A stretch of DNA of 64,000 nucleotides from contig CAKMKG010000007.1 of NCBI GenBank assembly GCA_927441425.1, positions 86,545 through 150,544 of the forward strand. The letters run 5' to 3'. Positions within the stretch are counted from its first letter, which is position 1. Each line of letters starts with the position of its first letter. This DNA comes from an uncultured Bacillota bacterium (GTDB taxonomy: Bacteria > Bacillota > Clostridia > Peptostreptococcales > Anaerovoracaceae). A program made the position numbers and the translations under genes. Shown in pieces: positions 26,645 through 36,747 of this stretch. The notes under the pieces are model-generated. The model saw only the letters and a program-made list of their open reading frames with translations, was not told where the DNA came from and did not search any database.

Positions 26645-28041
26645 AAATATACAACACATTAACCAGAAAAAAAGAAGAATTGATTCCCATCGACGAAAAC
26701 GAATTTAAAATATATGTTTGTGGTCCGACGGTGTACAATTTTTTCCACATAGGAAACGCAAGGCCTTTCGTCGTCTTTGATACCCTAAGAAAGTATCTTC
26801 AGTACCGAGGGAAGAACGTCAAGTTTGTCCAGAACTTTACCGATGTTGATGATAAGATCATCAATAAGGCTAGAGAAGAGGGCATCACAGCCGGTGAGGT
26901 CAGTGAAAAGTATATCGAAGAATACTATAAGGATGCAAAGTCACTCAATGTGGAAAAGGCAACTGCACACCCAAAAGTAACAGAGAATATGGACGAAATC
27001 ATCGCATTTGTTCAGGGACTGATCGATAAGGGATATGCCTATGAGACAAACGGCGATGTTTATTACAGCACCAGAAAGTTTGAAGACTATGGTAAGCTGT
27101 CTAAGCAGAATATCGAAGATCTGGAATCCGGCTCCCGGATCGAGGTGGAGGATAAGAAACAGGATCCCCTTGATTTCGCTCTCTGGAAGGCGCAGAAGGT
27201 TGATGATGAGCTGGCATGGCAGTCTCCATGGGGAATGGGCAGACCGGGCTGGCATATCGAGTGTTCGGTGATGTCCACAAAGTACTTGGGAGAAACCATC
27301 GATATCCACGCAGGGGGACAGGATCTGACCTTCCCCCACCATGAAAATGAAATTGCACAGACGGAAGCGCAGACGGGAAAGCCCTTTGCAAATTACTGGA
27401 TGCACAACGGATATATCACCATCGATAATGAGAAAATGTCAAAGTCAAAGGGGAACTTTTTCACCGTCCGTGATATCCTGAAGGAGTATGACGGGGAAGT
27501 GATCCGTTACTTCTTACTGTCAGGACACTACAGAAATCCTATCAACTTCAGCCAGGAGTTGATGGAGCAGGCGAAAAATGCTTTGGCGAGAATGCAGAAT
27601 GCGAAAAACAACTTGAAGCATCTGGCGGAAAACGGTTCCGGAAGCCTTTCGGAAGCGGAAGCAAAGAGCTTTGATACCCTGTCAATATACCGAGAGAAAT
27701 TCATCTCCGCCATGGAGGATGACTTAAATACCGCCGATGCCATCAGTGCAATCTTTGAACTCATCAAAGAGATCAATACGGTTACAAGGAATGGATCTAC
27801 AAAGGAATTTGCCGAAAAATGCTTATCGTTATTAGACGAACTGACTGGAGTTCTCGGACTTCTGAGAGAAAAAGAAGCAGATGAAGGAATCGACGATGAA
27901 ATTCAGCAACTGGTTGACGAGCGTCAGGCTGCAAGAAAAGCAAAGAATTTCGCTCGATCGGACGAAATTAGAGATATTCTAAAGGCAAAAGGGATCACGC
28001 TGGAAGACACCCCTCAGGGGATCAGGATTGTGATTGGGTAA
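26641..28041 (+). CDS. cysS: Cysteinyl-tRNA synthetase
   Basis: A 466-residue class I synthetase. The zinc ligand Cys28 lies in [18 protein letters not shown] with the HIGH motif as HIGN (36-39). IECSVMS (near 206) and HHENE (near 231) supply further zinc ligands. The KMSKSKG motif is near 265-271. Length is normal. It starts inside the cysE stop. In most Firmicutes mrnC follows directly; here mrnC is 29 kb away, which marks the left edge of the accessory block. Confidence 0.96.
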   Translation: MKIYNTLTRKKEELIPIDENEFKIYVCGPTVYNFFHIGNARPFVVFDTLRKYLQYRGKNVKFVQNFTDVDDKIINKAREEGITAGEVSEKYIEEYYKDAKSLNVEKATAHPKVTENMDEIIAFVQGLIDKGYAYETNGDVYYSTRKFEDYGKLSKQNIEDLESGSRIEVEDKKQDPLDFALWKAQKVDDELAWQSPWGMGRPGWHIECSVMSTKYLGETIDIHAGGQDLTFPHHENEIAQTEAQTGKPFANYWMHNGYITIDNEKMSKSKGNFFTVRDILKEYDGEVIRYFLLSGHYRNPINFSQELMEQAKNALARMQNAKNNLKHLAENGSGSLSEAEAKSFDTLSIYREKFISAMEDDLNTADAISAIFELIKEINTVTRNGSTKEFAEKCLSLLDELTGVLGLLREKEADEGIDDEIQQLVDERQAARKAKNFARSDEIRDILKAKGITLEDTPQGIRIVIG

Positions 28042-28047
28042 CGATAG

Positions 28048-28067
28048 GGACAGCCATTTGGCTGTCC
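28048..28067 (+). terminator. Hairpin after cysS
   Basis: GGACAGCC-attt-GGCTGTCC, an 8-bp perfect stem 6 bases after the stop, followed by a weak TGCTATTGTTT. A likely terminator or 3' end stabiliser. Confidence 0.6.
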
Positions 28068-28208
28068 TGCTATTGTTTACAAAGATTTCGGTGTTTTACT
28101 TTGTTAGAAACTGGGTAGAAGTTCCAATAACGGAAAGTGGTCAAACAAAAATTAAAGCATATCTGATATAACAAATATTGGTTAAAAAGCTGGAAGGAAG
28201 ATATTATA

Positions 28209-30524
28209 ATGTTTAAATTGATTGATAACATGAATATCAAGACCAAACTATTTGTTTTCACTGCATCAATCCTCATTTGTATCATTCTTGTAGCAATTGC
28301 GGCCCATTACAATGAATATCGGGATAAACAGAATCAGCTTCAACTGATTGAGCAAACCATCAATAGCAATTACGACATGAACATAAAAAGCCAGGTAGAC
28401 AATGTCATTACTCTGCTGGATGGGGTTTATAAAAAGTATGAATCTGGGGAACTGTCTCTGGAAGAATCTAAAAAGTTAGGTGCTGATTTGGTAAGAGATC
28501 TCAGATATAGTGATGAGGGCTATTTTTGGATTGACACAATAGATGGAGACAATGTAGTACTACTTGGTTCCAGCGTAGAGGGTACAAATCGCTATGATTT
28601 TAGAGATGCCAAAGGAACGCCGGTTTTAAAGAATTTTATAGAGCAGGCAGTACAATCCGGAGAAGGATACCAGGACTATTGGTTTCCAAAAGCAAACCAA
28701 ACCAAACCTTTGATGAAACGAGGCTATGTTAAGCTCTTTGAACCGTTTCACTGGGTTGTGGGGACCGGAAACTATATAGATGACATCAATAATGTGATTG
28801 CTGATAAAAGGCAAGAGGTAAACCAAGCTTTTTTTATTAAAGTCTGGTCGATTTCTGCTATCTTTTTGTTCATTATAATTTGTACTATTTTATTCGTATT
28901 ATTGATCGCAAAAAGCATTACGAAGCCATTGCAAAAGACCATTGATTTAGCAAACCTGATTTCTGACGGTATTCTCGATGTAGAACTCGAAAATGGGGTA
29001 AGAGAGAGAAAAGATGAGATTGGTCAACTTGCGACTGCTATTGAAAAGATGAAATATGCAATTAAAGAATTAATTGATAAACTGACGGAAAAGGCAGCGA
29101 TGCTTGAGCTTGAAAAAGAGCTTTTCAGCACTACGTTAAAGTCTATTGGCGACGGTGTGATTTCTACAGACCAACATGGAAAAATCGTTTTAATGAATAC
29201 GGTTTCTGAAGGATTAACCGGCTGGAAACAGGAAGAAGCAAGCGGGAAACCTTTTGAAGAAGTCTTTAATATTATCAATGAAAACACAAGGAAGAAATGT
29301 GTTAACCCTGTATCACGGGCTCTCCAGCTTAAGAAAGTAGTAATGCTTGAAAATCATACGATTCTAATTACGAAGACAGGCAACGAAATTCCGATCGAAG
29401 ATAGCGCAGCTCCCATCACCGATAAAAGCGGGCATATCAGTGGTACGGTTTTAGTCTTCAGGGACACGACTGAAAAAAAAGAAAAACAGCAAAGGATAGA
29501 GTATCTCAGTTATCATGATCAATTGACGGGACTTTATAACAGGCATTTCTTTGAAGAAGAAATAAAACGGCTAGATGTTGACAGAAATCTGCCTTTTTCA
29601 ATCGCAATGATTGATGTAAATGGTCTTAAGCTTACCAATGATGCTTTTGGGCATGAAGCTGGAGATCTACTTCTTAAGAGCGTAAGTAAAGTCTTGAAAA
29701 ATGAATGCAGGACAGATGATATCATTTCAAGAGTGGGAGGCGATGAATTTGTTATATTACTGCCAAAATCAAGTCATGCCGAGACAGAATTAATTGTAAA
29801 GCGAATCTATAAAGTGATAGAGAGCCAAAAAATTAATAGCATCATTTTGTCTGTATCCATTGGATGGGAAACAAAAACCAATTCACATGAAGATATAAAA
29901 GAGGTGTATTCGAAGGCGGAAGATTATATGTATCGCAAGAAGATTACAGAGAGCCAAAGTATGAGGAACCAGACGATAAAAGTCATTATGCACACCCTTC
30001 ACGAAACCAATTCGCGGGAAAAAATTCATTCGGAACGTGTGAGTAAGTTAAGCCGAATCATTGGAGAAGCGATGAAACTGGAAGAGGAAGTGTTAAAAGA
30101 ACTTGAAATAATAGGTCTCATGCATGACATTGGAAAAATTGCAATCAATAACAACATTCTGAATAAACCCGGAAAACTAACAGAAGGGGAATACGAGGAG
30201 ATTAAAAGGCATCCTGAGATCAGCTATCATATTTTGAAATCGGCAGATGTTTATACAAGGCTTGCGGAGTATGTTCTGTCCCATCATGAAAGGTGGGATG
30301 GCAAGGGGTATCCGAGAGGGCTCTACGGTGAAGAAACCCCATTTGTTGCACGAATCATAGCGGTTGCGGATGCCTATGAGGCAATGACTGCAAACAGACC
30401 ATATAAAGAAACCTTGTCACATGAAAAAGCCATGGAAGAGTTGAAAAGATGTGCAGGAACACAGTTTGATCCTGAAATTGTGGATGCATATGAAAAGTAT
30501 TGCAGTGTGATGAATGATGAGTAG
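28209..30524 (+). CDS. Cache-HAMP-PAS-GGDEF-HD-GYP sensory protein
   Basis: A 771-residue membrane signalling protein. In order: TM1 (about residues 12-34), an extracellular single Cache domain (about 40-195, with DEGYFWIDT and HWVVGTGNYIDDI), TM2 (about 202-226), HAMP, PAS (about 300-420), GGDEF (VGGDEF near 508) and HD-GYP (LMHDIGK near 637, HHERWDGKGYP near 694). The RxxD inhibitory site is present as RTDD, five residues before GGDEF. All key catalytic residues of both output domains are intact. Cache domains of this type bind small organic acids or amino acids, so it may link nutrient sensing to c-di-GMP. It resembles the shorter protein at 10.95 kb in its output half. Confidence 0.9.
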   Translation: MFKLIDNMNIKTKLFVFTASILICIILVAIAAHYNEYRDKQNQLQLIEQTINSNYDMNIKSQVDNVITLLDGVYKKYESGELSLEESKKLGADLVRDLRYSDEGYFWIDTIDGDNVVLLGSSVEGTNRYDFRDAKGTPVLKNFIEQAVQSGEGYQDYWFPKANQTKPLMKRGYVKLFEPFHWVVGTGNYIDDINNVIADKRQEVNQAFFIKVWSISAIFLFIIICTILFVLLIAKSITKPLQKTIDLANLISDGILDVELENGVRERKDEIGQLATAIEKMKYAIKELIDKLTEKAAMLELEKELFSTTLKSIGDGVISTDQHGKIVLMNTVSEGLTGWKQEEASGKPFEEVFNIINENTRKKCVNPVSRALQLKKVVMLENHTILITKTGNEIPIEDSAAPITDKSGHISGTVLVFRDTTEKKEKQQRIEYLSYHDQLTGLYNRHFFEEEIKRLDVDRNLPFSIAMIDVNGLKLTNDAFGHEAGDLLLKSVSKVLKNECRTDDIISRVGGDEFVILLPKSSHAETELIVKRIYKVIESQKINSIILSVSIGWETKTNSHEDIKEVYSKAEDYMYRKKITESQSMRNQTIKVIMHTLHETNSREKIHSERVSKLSRIIGEAMKLEEEVLKELEIIGLMHDIGKIAINNNILNKPGKLTEGEYEEIKRHPEISYHILKSADVYTRLAEYVLSHHERWDGKGYPRGLYGEETPFVARIIAVADAYEAMTANRPYKETLSHEKAMEELKRCAGTQFDPEIVDAYEKYCSVMNDE

Positions 30525-30589
30525 GACCTCAGAAAAGAATGAAATGAACGCAAGGAGTCAGCGCTATCGGTTGACTCCTCTTAAATTAG

Positions 30590-31564
30590 ATGAGCGAGAA
30601 TGCCGGGAAAGAGGGGAACACAATTTTAGAAAATTTTATTCTATCAGTGCAAACAGTTTTGCCCTTATTTTGTTTGATGTCAATTGGTTTCCTCGTCAGA
30701 AAATCCGGGATCTTAAGTGAAGCTGTATTGCCCGACATCAATAAGTTGGTATTTTTCATTTTTATGCCTCTCCTGTTGTTCTCAAACATTTACGGAACGG
30801 AAATTCTGGGCATTGTTCCTGTAAAGCTAATCATCTTTACCCTTTCGACAATTTTACTGGTATTTTGTGGAGCGGTCATTTTTTCTATGCTCATCGAGAA
30901 GAACAATATGAGCAGGGGCTCCATGATACAGGCAATTTACAGGAGCAACCTTGTCCTTATGGGAATGCCGCTGGCCGCAAGCATTTACGGTGATGATAAT
31001 GTGGGCGTGACAGCGGTCATGGTTTCCATTATCGTACCGATTTATAATGTTTTAGCCGTTATCACACTAGAGGTCTTTCGAGGGAAAGAAATCCAAGTAG
31101 GTCGGGTAGTAGGGGGTATCCTCAAGAATCCGCTGATTATTGGAGGCGCTGCAGGGATTTTGGCGGCATTGCTGAATATCCGCCTGCCCGTTGTGATGGA
31201 GGAAATCATTTCGGATACCGCTGGCGCAGCAACACCAATGGCACTTATCGTTTTAGGTGCGTCGATTAAATTCTCCAACATTGAACGATGTCGGCGTAAT
31301 TTGATCATTAGTGTTGCAGCACGACTTGTGGTGGTTCCGGCTTTATGCCTGACCGCGGGGGCTCTATTCGGTTTCCGCGATATTGAATTTGTGACATTAA
31401 TCGCCGTTTTTGCTTCGCCCGTTGCAGTTTCCTCCTTTACGATGGCAAATCAAATGAACAGCGATTCTGATCTGGCAGCTAACAATGTGGCATTTACGTC
31501 AGCCTTTGCTTGCCTTACGATCTTTTTCTGGATCTTTCTTTTTAAGCACTTGGGAATGTTTTAA
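30590..31564 (+). CDS. AEC family transporter (auxin efflux carrier type)
   Basis: About 324 residues with ten predicted membrane helices, typical of the AEC family (MSIGFLVRKSGILSE near 30, a helix-breaking GAAGILAALLNIRLP near 183, FASPVAVSSFTMANQM near 285). Members export organic acids or amino acids such as malate and malonate. The start is unclear: ATG 30590 has no ribosome binding site, and AAAGAGGGG lies about 10 codons further in without an ATG or GTG at the right distance. The gene stands just before the inositol region, and a link to excretion of acidic products is only speculation. Confidence 0.75.
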   Translation: MSENAGKEGNTILENFILSVQTVLPLFCLMSIGFLVRKSGILSEAVLPDINKLVFFIFMPLLLFSNIYGTEILGIVPVKLIIFTLSTILLVFCGAVIFSMLIEKNNMSRGSMIQAIYRSNLVLMGMPLAASIYGDDNVGVTAVMVSIIVPIYNVLAVITLEVFRGKEIQVGRVVGGILKNPLIIGGAAGILAALLNIRLPVVMEEIISDTAGAATPMALIVLGASIKFSNIERCRRNLIISVAARLVVVPALCLTAGALFGFRDIEFVTLIAVFASPVAVSSFTMANQMNSDSDLAANNVAFTSAFACLTIFFWIFLFKHLGMF

Positions 31565-31600
31565 ACTCTGTTTCATTCCTTGTATTTTTTGAGAAAAACA

Positions 31601-31629
31601 TTGCATATTTAACAAACGTTTGCTATGAT
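31601..31629 (+). promoter_or_regulatory. Promoter with LacI-type operator before the iol regulator
   Basis: TTGCAT (31601-31606), 17-base spacer, TATGAT (31624-31629). The palindrome CAAACGTTTG (31613-31622) lies between the two boxes, ideal for repression and with the central CG typical of LacI-family operators. It suggests autoregulation of the lacI-iolDEG operon. Confidence 0.75.
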
Positions 31630-31659
31630 GGTGTTATTAACTGTAGGGAGATGATTCCA

Positions 31660-32661
31660 ATGATCACAATTAAAGATGTCGCAAAAGAACTCGGCGTATC
31701 CTATTCCTCTATTTCCAGAGCTTTAAATGGAAAAGAGGGTGTAAGCAAAGCAACCAGGGATAAGATTTTAGAAGCTGCCGAGAGGATGGGTTACCAGCCG
31801 AATGACTTGGCCAGAGGGCTGGTCAATAAAATTTCCAATACCGTAGGAGTAATTGTTCCGGATATCAACAATCCGTTTTTCGGAGAAATTGTTGCGGGAA
31901 TCATCGATGCATCCAACGAAAATGAGTACAATATCTTCTTGTGTGTCTCAGGATGGAATCCAAAAATTGAAAAAGAATATTTCAATACCCTACTTAAAAA
32001 AAGGGTGGACGGGATTATTCTGAAATCCGCGGGGAAAAATGAAGACTACGATGAAATCAAATCACCACTGATGATTATTGAACGATATAGTAAGAAACGC
32101 GATAATAATTCTGTCGAAGTCGACAACGAGCTGGGCGGATATCTGGCCACAAAACATCTTCTTGACTGCGGATATCGAAACCTTGCATTTATTTTGGGTA
32201 AAGAAGATTACTTTGCTTCTCATAGACGTTTGCGAGGTGCAGAGAAGGCACTGAAGGAAAAGGGCATCCCTTTGAATATGGATTTGGTCATTGAAGGAAA
32301 TTTCTCCATTGAAGGAGGCCGAAATGCAGCAAAAAAGCTCTTTGAAAGCGGCCATCCAATCGATGCCGTTTTCGGCATGAACGATCTTATCGGCATGGGC
32401 GTTCTCGAATATTGTGATGAATGTAAGATCAATGTTCCCGAAAAAGTAGGCGTCATCGGGTATGATAACATTTCCTATGCAGGGCTGCCTCAAATACAGC
32501 TTACAACGGTGCACCAGCCGAAATATGAGCTGGGAAAAATGCTCTTTGAAACCTTACTGGAGGAGATTCGACAGAAGGATTCCACAAGGCCAACAAAGAA
32601 AATTATTTTGAATCCCGAGCTGAAGATCCGCAAGACAACCAGATCGAAGAACGGAAAGTAA
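31660..32661 (+). CDS. LacI-family regulator, first of the inositol operon
   Basis: A 333-residue LacI/GalR repressor. N-terminal helix-turn-helix ITIKDVAKELGVSYSSISRAL (residues 2-22) with hinge NDLARGLVNK follows the standard pattern. The periplasmic-binding-protein-like effector domain includes VIVPDINNPFF near 62 and VIGYDNISYAGLP near 266. ATG 31660 is chosen because AGGGAG ends 9 bases before it; ATG 31651 abuts the site. The gene is followed by iolD after 51 bases, so its effector is probably an inositol-pathway metabolite; this is inference from context. Confidence 0.88.
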   Translation: MITIKDVAKELGVSYSSISRALNGKEGVSKATRDKILEAAERMGYQPNDLARGLVNKISNTVGVIVPDINNPFFGEIVAGIIDASNENEYNIFLCVSGWNPKIEKEYFNTLLKKRVDGIILKSAGKNEDYDEIKSPLMIIERYSKKRDNNSVEVDNELGGYLATKHLLDCGYRNLAFILGKEDYFASHRRLRGAEKALKEKGIPLNMDLVIEGNFSIEGGRNAAKKLFESGHPIDAVFGMNDLIGMGVLEYCDECKINVPEKVGVIGYDNISYAGLPQIQLTTVHQPKYELGKMLFETLLEEIRQKDSTRPTKKIILNPELKIRKTTRSKNGK

Positions 32662-32712
32662 TTCAGAAAAGACAATCAGTACAACAATAAAGGGTAATCA
32701 ATGAGGTGTAAA

Positions 32713-34581
32713 ATGATGACAACAATAAAAATGACCATGGCGCAAGCATTATTAAAGTTTCTTGATAATCAGTATATACAGGCAGATGGCGAAGAAATTA
32801 AATTTGTGCAGGGTGTATTAGGAATATTCGGACATGGAATGGTCGTCGGTTTGGGAGAAGCGCTGGAATCTGGGGACCATGGCTTACGGTTTATACAGGG
32901 AAAAAACGAGCAGGGAATGGCACATATCGCCATGGGATTTGCAAAACAGAAAAACAGAAAGCAAATCATGGCAGTGACAAGCTCAATCGGGCCAGGTGCT
33001 TTGAACATGATAACAGCTGCCGGAACTGCAACCGCCAATCGTATTCCGGTACTGTTTTTGCCATCTGATGCCTATGCCAGCAGACAACCCGACCCGGTGC
33101 TGCAGCAGATTGAGCAAACCTATGATTATAATATAACCGCAAACGATGCATTTAAAGCGGTCAGCAAATATTGGGACCGAGTTGCGAGACCGGAACAGCT
33201 GATGACTGCTGCAATCAATGCAATGCGTGTGCTCACCGATCCGTCGGATACGGGAGCGGTAACCCTTTGCCTGCCGCAAGATGTGCAGGGAGAGGTATAT
33301 GACTATCCGGCTGAATTCTTTGAAAAGAGAGTTCATTACATGCAGAGAAGAGATATCGATCCCGACGCATTGAAGATCGCTGCCGAATTGATTGCATCCA
33401 AGAAAAAGCCGTTTATTATCTGTGGAGGTGGCGTAAAATATTCCGATGCGGAGAAGGAATTGATGGAATTTGCGGAAACCTTCCAAATTCCGTTTGGTGA
33501 AACCCAGGCAGGGAAAGGTGCTGTTCTTTTTGATCATCCGATGAACATGGGTGGAGCCGGTCTGACTGGTGCTTCAGCGGCAAACAAGCTGGCCCAGGAA
33601 GCGGATCTCATCATCGGGATCGGCACAAAGCTAAACGACTTTTGTACCTGCTCGAAATGGCTGTACCAGAATGATGATGTATCGATGATGACCATCAATC
33701 TCAACAGCTTTGACGCATATAAAATGAATGCCTTCCCTGTGCTGGCAGACGCCAAGCTGGCCTTGAAGGCACTGACCAAGGCACTCAAAGACATGAAATA
33801 TCACAGCGCCTATCAGAATGAAATCACCGCAGCCAGACAGGAGTGGGATCAGGAAGTGGATCGTCTGTATTCACTGGAAAATGAGAACGGGCTGGTACAA
33901 TCCCGCATTCTAGGAGAACTGAACGAAAAGCTTATTGAGAACAGCGGCATCATCGTTGCGGCTTCGGGAAGCCTGCCAAGCGACGTGCAAAGAGTGTGGA
34001 GATGCAGAGACCATGGAGTATACCATGTGGAATATGGTTTCTCCTGTATGGGTTATGAAGTTGCTGCAGCCGTCGGTGTAAAGATGGCTGAGCCGGATCG
34101 TGAGGTTTATGTGCTCTTGGGAGACGGAAGCTTCAATATGCTTCACTCCGAATTCATCACAAGCCTGCAGGAGGGGTTGAAGATTAACGTTGTCCTCCTT
34201 GACAACCACGGCTTCCAATGCATCCACAACCTGCAGAGAAGTCAGGGAATCCCGAGCTTCGGCAATGAATACAGAAAAAGAGAAGCAGAGACCAACCGGC
34301 TGACGGGAGATTATCTGGAAATTGATTATGGGATGGTCGCTCGTGGTTACGGAGGAAACGGGTATTCCGCAAAGACCGCCGCAGAGTTGGAACAGAGCTT
34401 CAAAGAGCTGAAAGAAAGCAAGGTCAGCGCTGTTATCGATATTAAAACATTGCCGGGAACCATGACCGACGGATACAATGCATGGTGGAGAGTGGGTACC
34501 GCCCAAATCTCAAAGCATGCCTCCGTAGAGGCGGCAGCCAGAGATATCAAGGTCCATGTGGATCAGGCAAGAAAGTACTAA
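32713..34581 (+). CDS. iolD: 3D-(3,5/4)-trihydroxycyclohexane-1,2-dione hydrolase
   Basis: A 622-residue ThDP-dependent enzyme that opens the inositol ring, converting trihydroxycyclohexanedione to 5-deoxy-glucuronate. The cofactor glutamate is in [14 protein letters not shown] near residue 65. The ThDP/metal motif [15 protein letters not shown]...DN is near 470. Length and overall pattern agree with IolD rather than other acetolactate synthase relatives. ATG 32713 follows GAGGTG; a second ATG comes directly after. Neighbours iolE and iolG support the call. The preceding step is done by IolE. Confidence 0.92.
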   Translation: MMTTIKMTMAQALLKFLDNQYIQADGEEIKFVQGVLGIFGHGMVVGLGEALESGDHGLRFIQGKNEQGMAHIAMGFAKQKNRKQIMAVTSSIGPGALNMITAAGTATANRIPVLFLPSDAYASRQPDPVLQQIEQTYDYNITANDAFKAVSKYWDRVARPEQLMTAAINAMRVLTDPSDTGAVTLCLPQDVQGEVYDYPAEFFEKRVHYMQRRDIDPDALKIAAELIASKKKPFIICGGGVKYSDAEKELMEFAETFQIPFGETQAGKGAVLFDHPMNMGGAGLTGASAANKLAQEADLIIGIGTKLNDFCTCSKWLYQNDDVSMMTINLNSFDAYKMNAFPVLADAKLALKALTKALKDMKYHSAYQNEITAARQEWDQEVDRLYSLENENGLVQSRILGELNEKLIENSGIIVAASGSLPSDVQRVWRCRDHGVYHVEYGFSCMGYEVAAAVGVKMAEPDREVYVLLGDGSFNMLHSEFITSLQEGLKINVVLLDNHGFQCIHNLQRSQGIPSFGNEYRKREAETNRLTGDYLEIDYGMVARGYGGNGYSAKTAAELEQSFKELKESKVSAVIDIKTLPGTMTDGYNAWWRVGTAQISKHASVEAAARDIKVHVDQARKY

Positions 34582-34612
34582 GTTGAATTTATATAAAAGG
34601 ATGGTAATCAAT

Positions 34613-35509
34613 ATGGAAAACAAGAGAATTCGGGTAGGAATTGCGCCAATCGGCTGGACCAACGATGACCTGCCGGATCTGGGCAGCGAAAACACCTTTG
34701 AGCAGTGCGTCAGCGAAATGGCGCTTGCGGGCTTCAAGGGCTGCGAAGTGGGGAACAAGTATCCCAGAGACACAAAGGTACTGAAGAAAGCGCTTGCGCT
34801 GCGTGGAATAGAAATCTGTAATGCTTGGTTCAGCGCATGCTTTACAACAAAACCGGAAGCTGAGGTTCTGAAGGAATTTGTTGAGCACAGAGATTTTCTT
34901 TTTGAGATGGGTGCGAAAGTCATCGGTGCTGCCGAAGTCGGTAACAGCATTCAGGGGCTGGATGAACCGATCTTTGATGCAAAGCCGGTTTATACGGAGG
35001 AGCAGTGGGAAAAGGTTGTAAGAGGCTATAACAAAATGGCTGACTTGGCGGAAGAAAAGGGCATGAAGCTTTCCTGCCATCACCATATGGGCACAGGCGT
35101 TCAGACCATGGAAGAAATTGACCGATTCATGGAAAGCACACAGGATAATGTGTATCTGCTGTATGATTCCGGTCACATCTATTATTCCGAAGGAAATTAC
35201 GAATCCTGTCTTACCCTTCTGAAAAAATATATTGACCGAATCGCACATGTTCATTTAAAGGACGTAAGACCTGAGTTCATTGAAAAGGTTAGAATAGATA
35301 AATTAAGCTTTTTAGACGGTGTTCGTGCCGGTACCTTTACGGTCCCGGGAGATGGTGCCATCGATTTTGCTCCGATCTTCAAGCTTATCAATGAAAGCAA
35401 GTTTGAAGGCTGGATGGTCGTGGAAGCGGAACAGGATCCGGCAAAGGCAAATCCGTTGGAGTATGCCTTAAAAGCCAGAAAATATATCGAAGAGAATTCC
35501 GGACTATAG
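34613..35509 (+). CDS. iolE: Inosose (2-keto-myo-inositol) dehydratase
   Basis: A 298-residue xylose-isomerase-like TIM barrel. It dehydrates 2-keto-myo-inositol to the trihydroxycyclohexanedione used by IolD. The pattern [16 protein letters not shown] near the start is characteristic of IolE. Metal-site residues can be placed in [12 protein letters not shown] near 157, YDSGHIYYS near 184 and AHVHLKD near 215. ATG 34613 is used because AAAGGATGG lies before it. It lies in the operon iolD-iolE-iolG. Confidence 0.93.
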   Translation: MENKRIRVGIAPIGWTNDDLPDLGSENTFEQCVSEMALAGFKGCEVGNKYPRDTKVLKKALALRGIEICNAWFSACFTTKPEAEVLKEFVEHRDFLFEMGAKVIGAAEVGNSIQGLDEPIFDAKPVYTEEQWEKVVRGYNKMADLAEEKGMKLSCHHHMGTGVQTMEEIDRFMESTQDNVYLLYDSGHIYYSEGNYESCLTLLKKYIDRIAHVHLKDVRPEFIEKVRIDKLSFLDGVRAGTFTVPGDGAIDFAPIFKLINESKFEGWMVVEAEQDPAKANPLEYALKARKYIEENSGL

Positions 35510-35533
35510 GATTGATTTGAGGGGAGAAAGAGA

Positions 35534-36550
35534 ATGGACAAGAAATTAAAGGTTGGTATCATCGGTACCGGCAGAATCGGAAAGGTTCATACTATGAGTA
35601 TCATGAACCAGCTTCCGCAGGTGGAAATCAAGGGTGTTACAGACATTTTTCTGGATCAGGCCAGAGAATGGGCAGCACAGACAGGCATCCAAACAGTTTA
35701 TAATGATTATAAAGATCTGATCGCAGATCCTGAAATTGATGCGGTTCTGGTTTGTTCCTCAACAGATACCCACGCGGATATCGCCATCGCGGCGGCCAAC
35801 GCCGGAAAGCACGTTTTCTGCGAAAAGCCCGTTGATCTTTCCATCGAAAAGGTTGAGGCTGTAATCGATGCAGCTAAGAAAGCCGGAGTGAAGCTGCAGA
35901 TCGGCTTCAACAGAAGATTCGACCACAATTTCCGCAAGGTTAAGGAACTGATAGAAAATGGAACCATTGGAGATTTGCAGATTTTGAAAATTACATCCAG
36001 GGATCCTTCTCCACCTCCAATCGAATATGTGAAGGTATCCGGCGGTATCTTTATGGATATGACCATTCATGATTTTGACATGGGGAGATTCCTTACGGGA
36101 AGTGAAGCAGAGGAAATCTATGTTGCAGCGGCCTGTATGGTAGACCCAGCAATCGGAGAAGCCGGGGATGTGGATACCGCGCTCATAACCATTCGCTTCA
36201 AGAACGGTGCTATTTGTGTCATCGACAACTCAAGAAAAGCTGCCTATGGCTATGACCAGAGAGTAGAAGCCTTCGGTTCCAAGGGAAAAGTTGAAATCAC
36301 AAATGATTATCCTTCCACCGCAGTATGGAGTACCGAAACCGGAGTATACAGCGAAAAGCCGCTTTACTTCTTCCTGGAACGATATATGGATTCCTTCGTG
36401 GAAGAGATGAAGCAGTTTGTCAATGCCTTGATCAATAACACAGATACCCCTGTGACAGGTTTTGACGGCCTGCAGCCGATCAAACTGGGACTTGCGGCAA
36501 GAAAGTCCGTTGCAGAGGGAAGACCTGTTAAATTAAGCGAAATTGAATAA
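35534..36550 (+). CDS. iolG: Inositol 2-dehydrogenase
   Basis: A 338-residue Gfo/Idh/MocA oxidoreductase. The Rossmann motif GIIGTGRIGKVH is at residues 8-19. The catalytic lysine is in CEKPVD near 98, and DMTIHDFDMGRF near 175 carries the His/Asp pair of the family. It oxidises myo-inositol to 2-keto-myo-inositol with NAD. GGGGAG lies before the ATG. It is the last gene of the plus-strand iol operon before a strong terminator. A second dehydrogenase of the same family lies at 37.9 kb, so the two may differ in isomer preference. Confidence 0.9.
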   Translation: MDKKLKVGIIGTGRIGKVHTMSIMNQLPQVEIKGVTDIFLDQAREWAAQTGIQTVYNDYKDLIADPEIDAVLVCSSTDTHADIAIAAANAGKHVFCEKPVDLSIEKVEAVIDAAKKAGVKLQIGFNRRFDHNFRKVKELIENGTIGDLQILKITSRDPSPPPIEYVKVSGGIFMDMTIHDFDMGRFLTGSEAEEIYVAAACMVDPAIGEAGDVDTALITIRFKNGAICVIDNSRKAAYGYDQRVEAFGSKGKVEITNDYPSTAVWSTETGVYSEKPLYFFLERYMDSFVEEMKQFVNALINNTDTPVTGFDGLQPIKLGLAARKSVAEGRPVKLSEIE

Positions 36551-36588
36551 TAGCAACAGAGATTAGAACAAGATAGATGCATAGATCT

Positions 36589-36626
36589 TCGCCGGCAATT
36601 TGTTTCGCAAATAGTCGGCGATTTTT
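36589..36626 (+). terminator. Terminator of the lacI-iolDEG operon
   Basis: TCGCCG-g-CaATTTG-tttcg-CAAAT-ag-t-CGGCGA stem followed by TTTTT (36622-36626). Strong intrinsic terminator. Confidence 0.9.
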
Positions 36627-36747
36627 ATGTATGGAACAGATCGGCTTACGATTGAATTTCGATAAAGTGAACAAATTCAATAGCGTAATTGGATGTTTTT
36701 GTGTAAAATAGAGGTAACTATTTCAAAAGAAGTTCGCTGGAGGCAAA

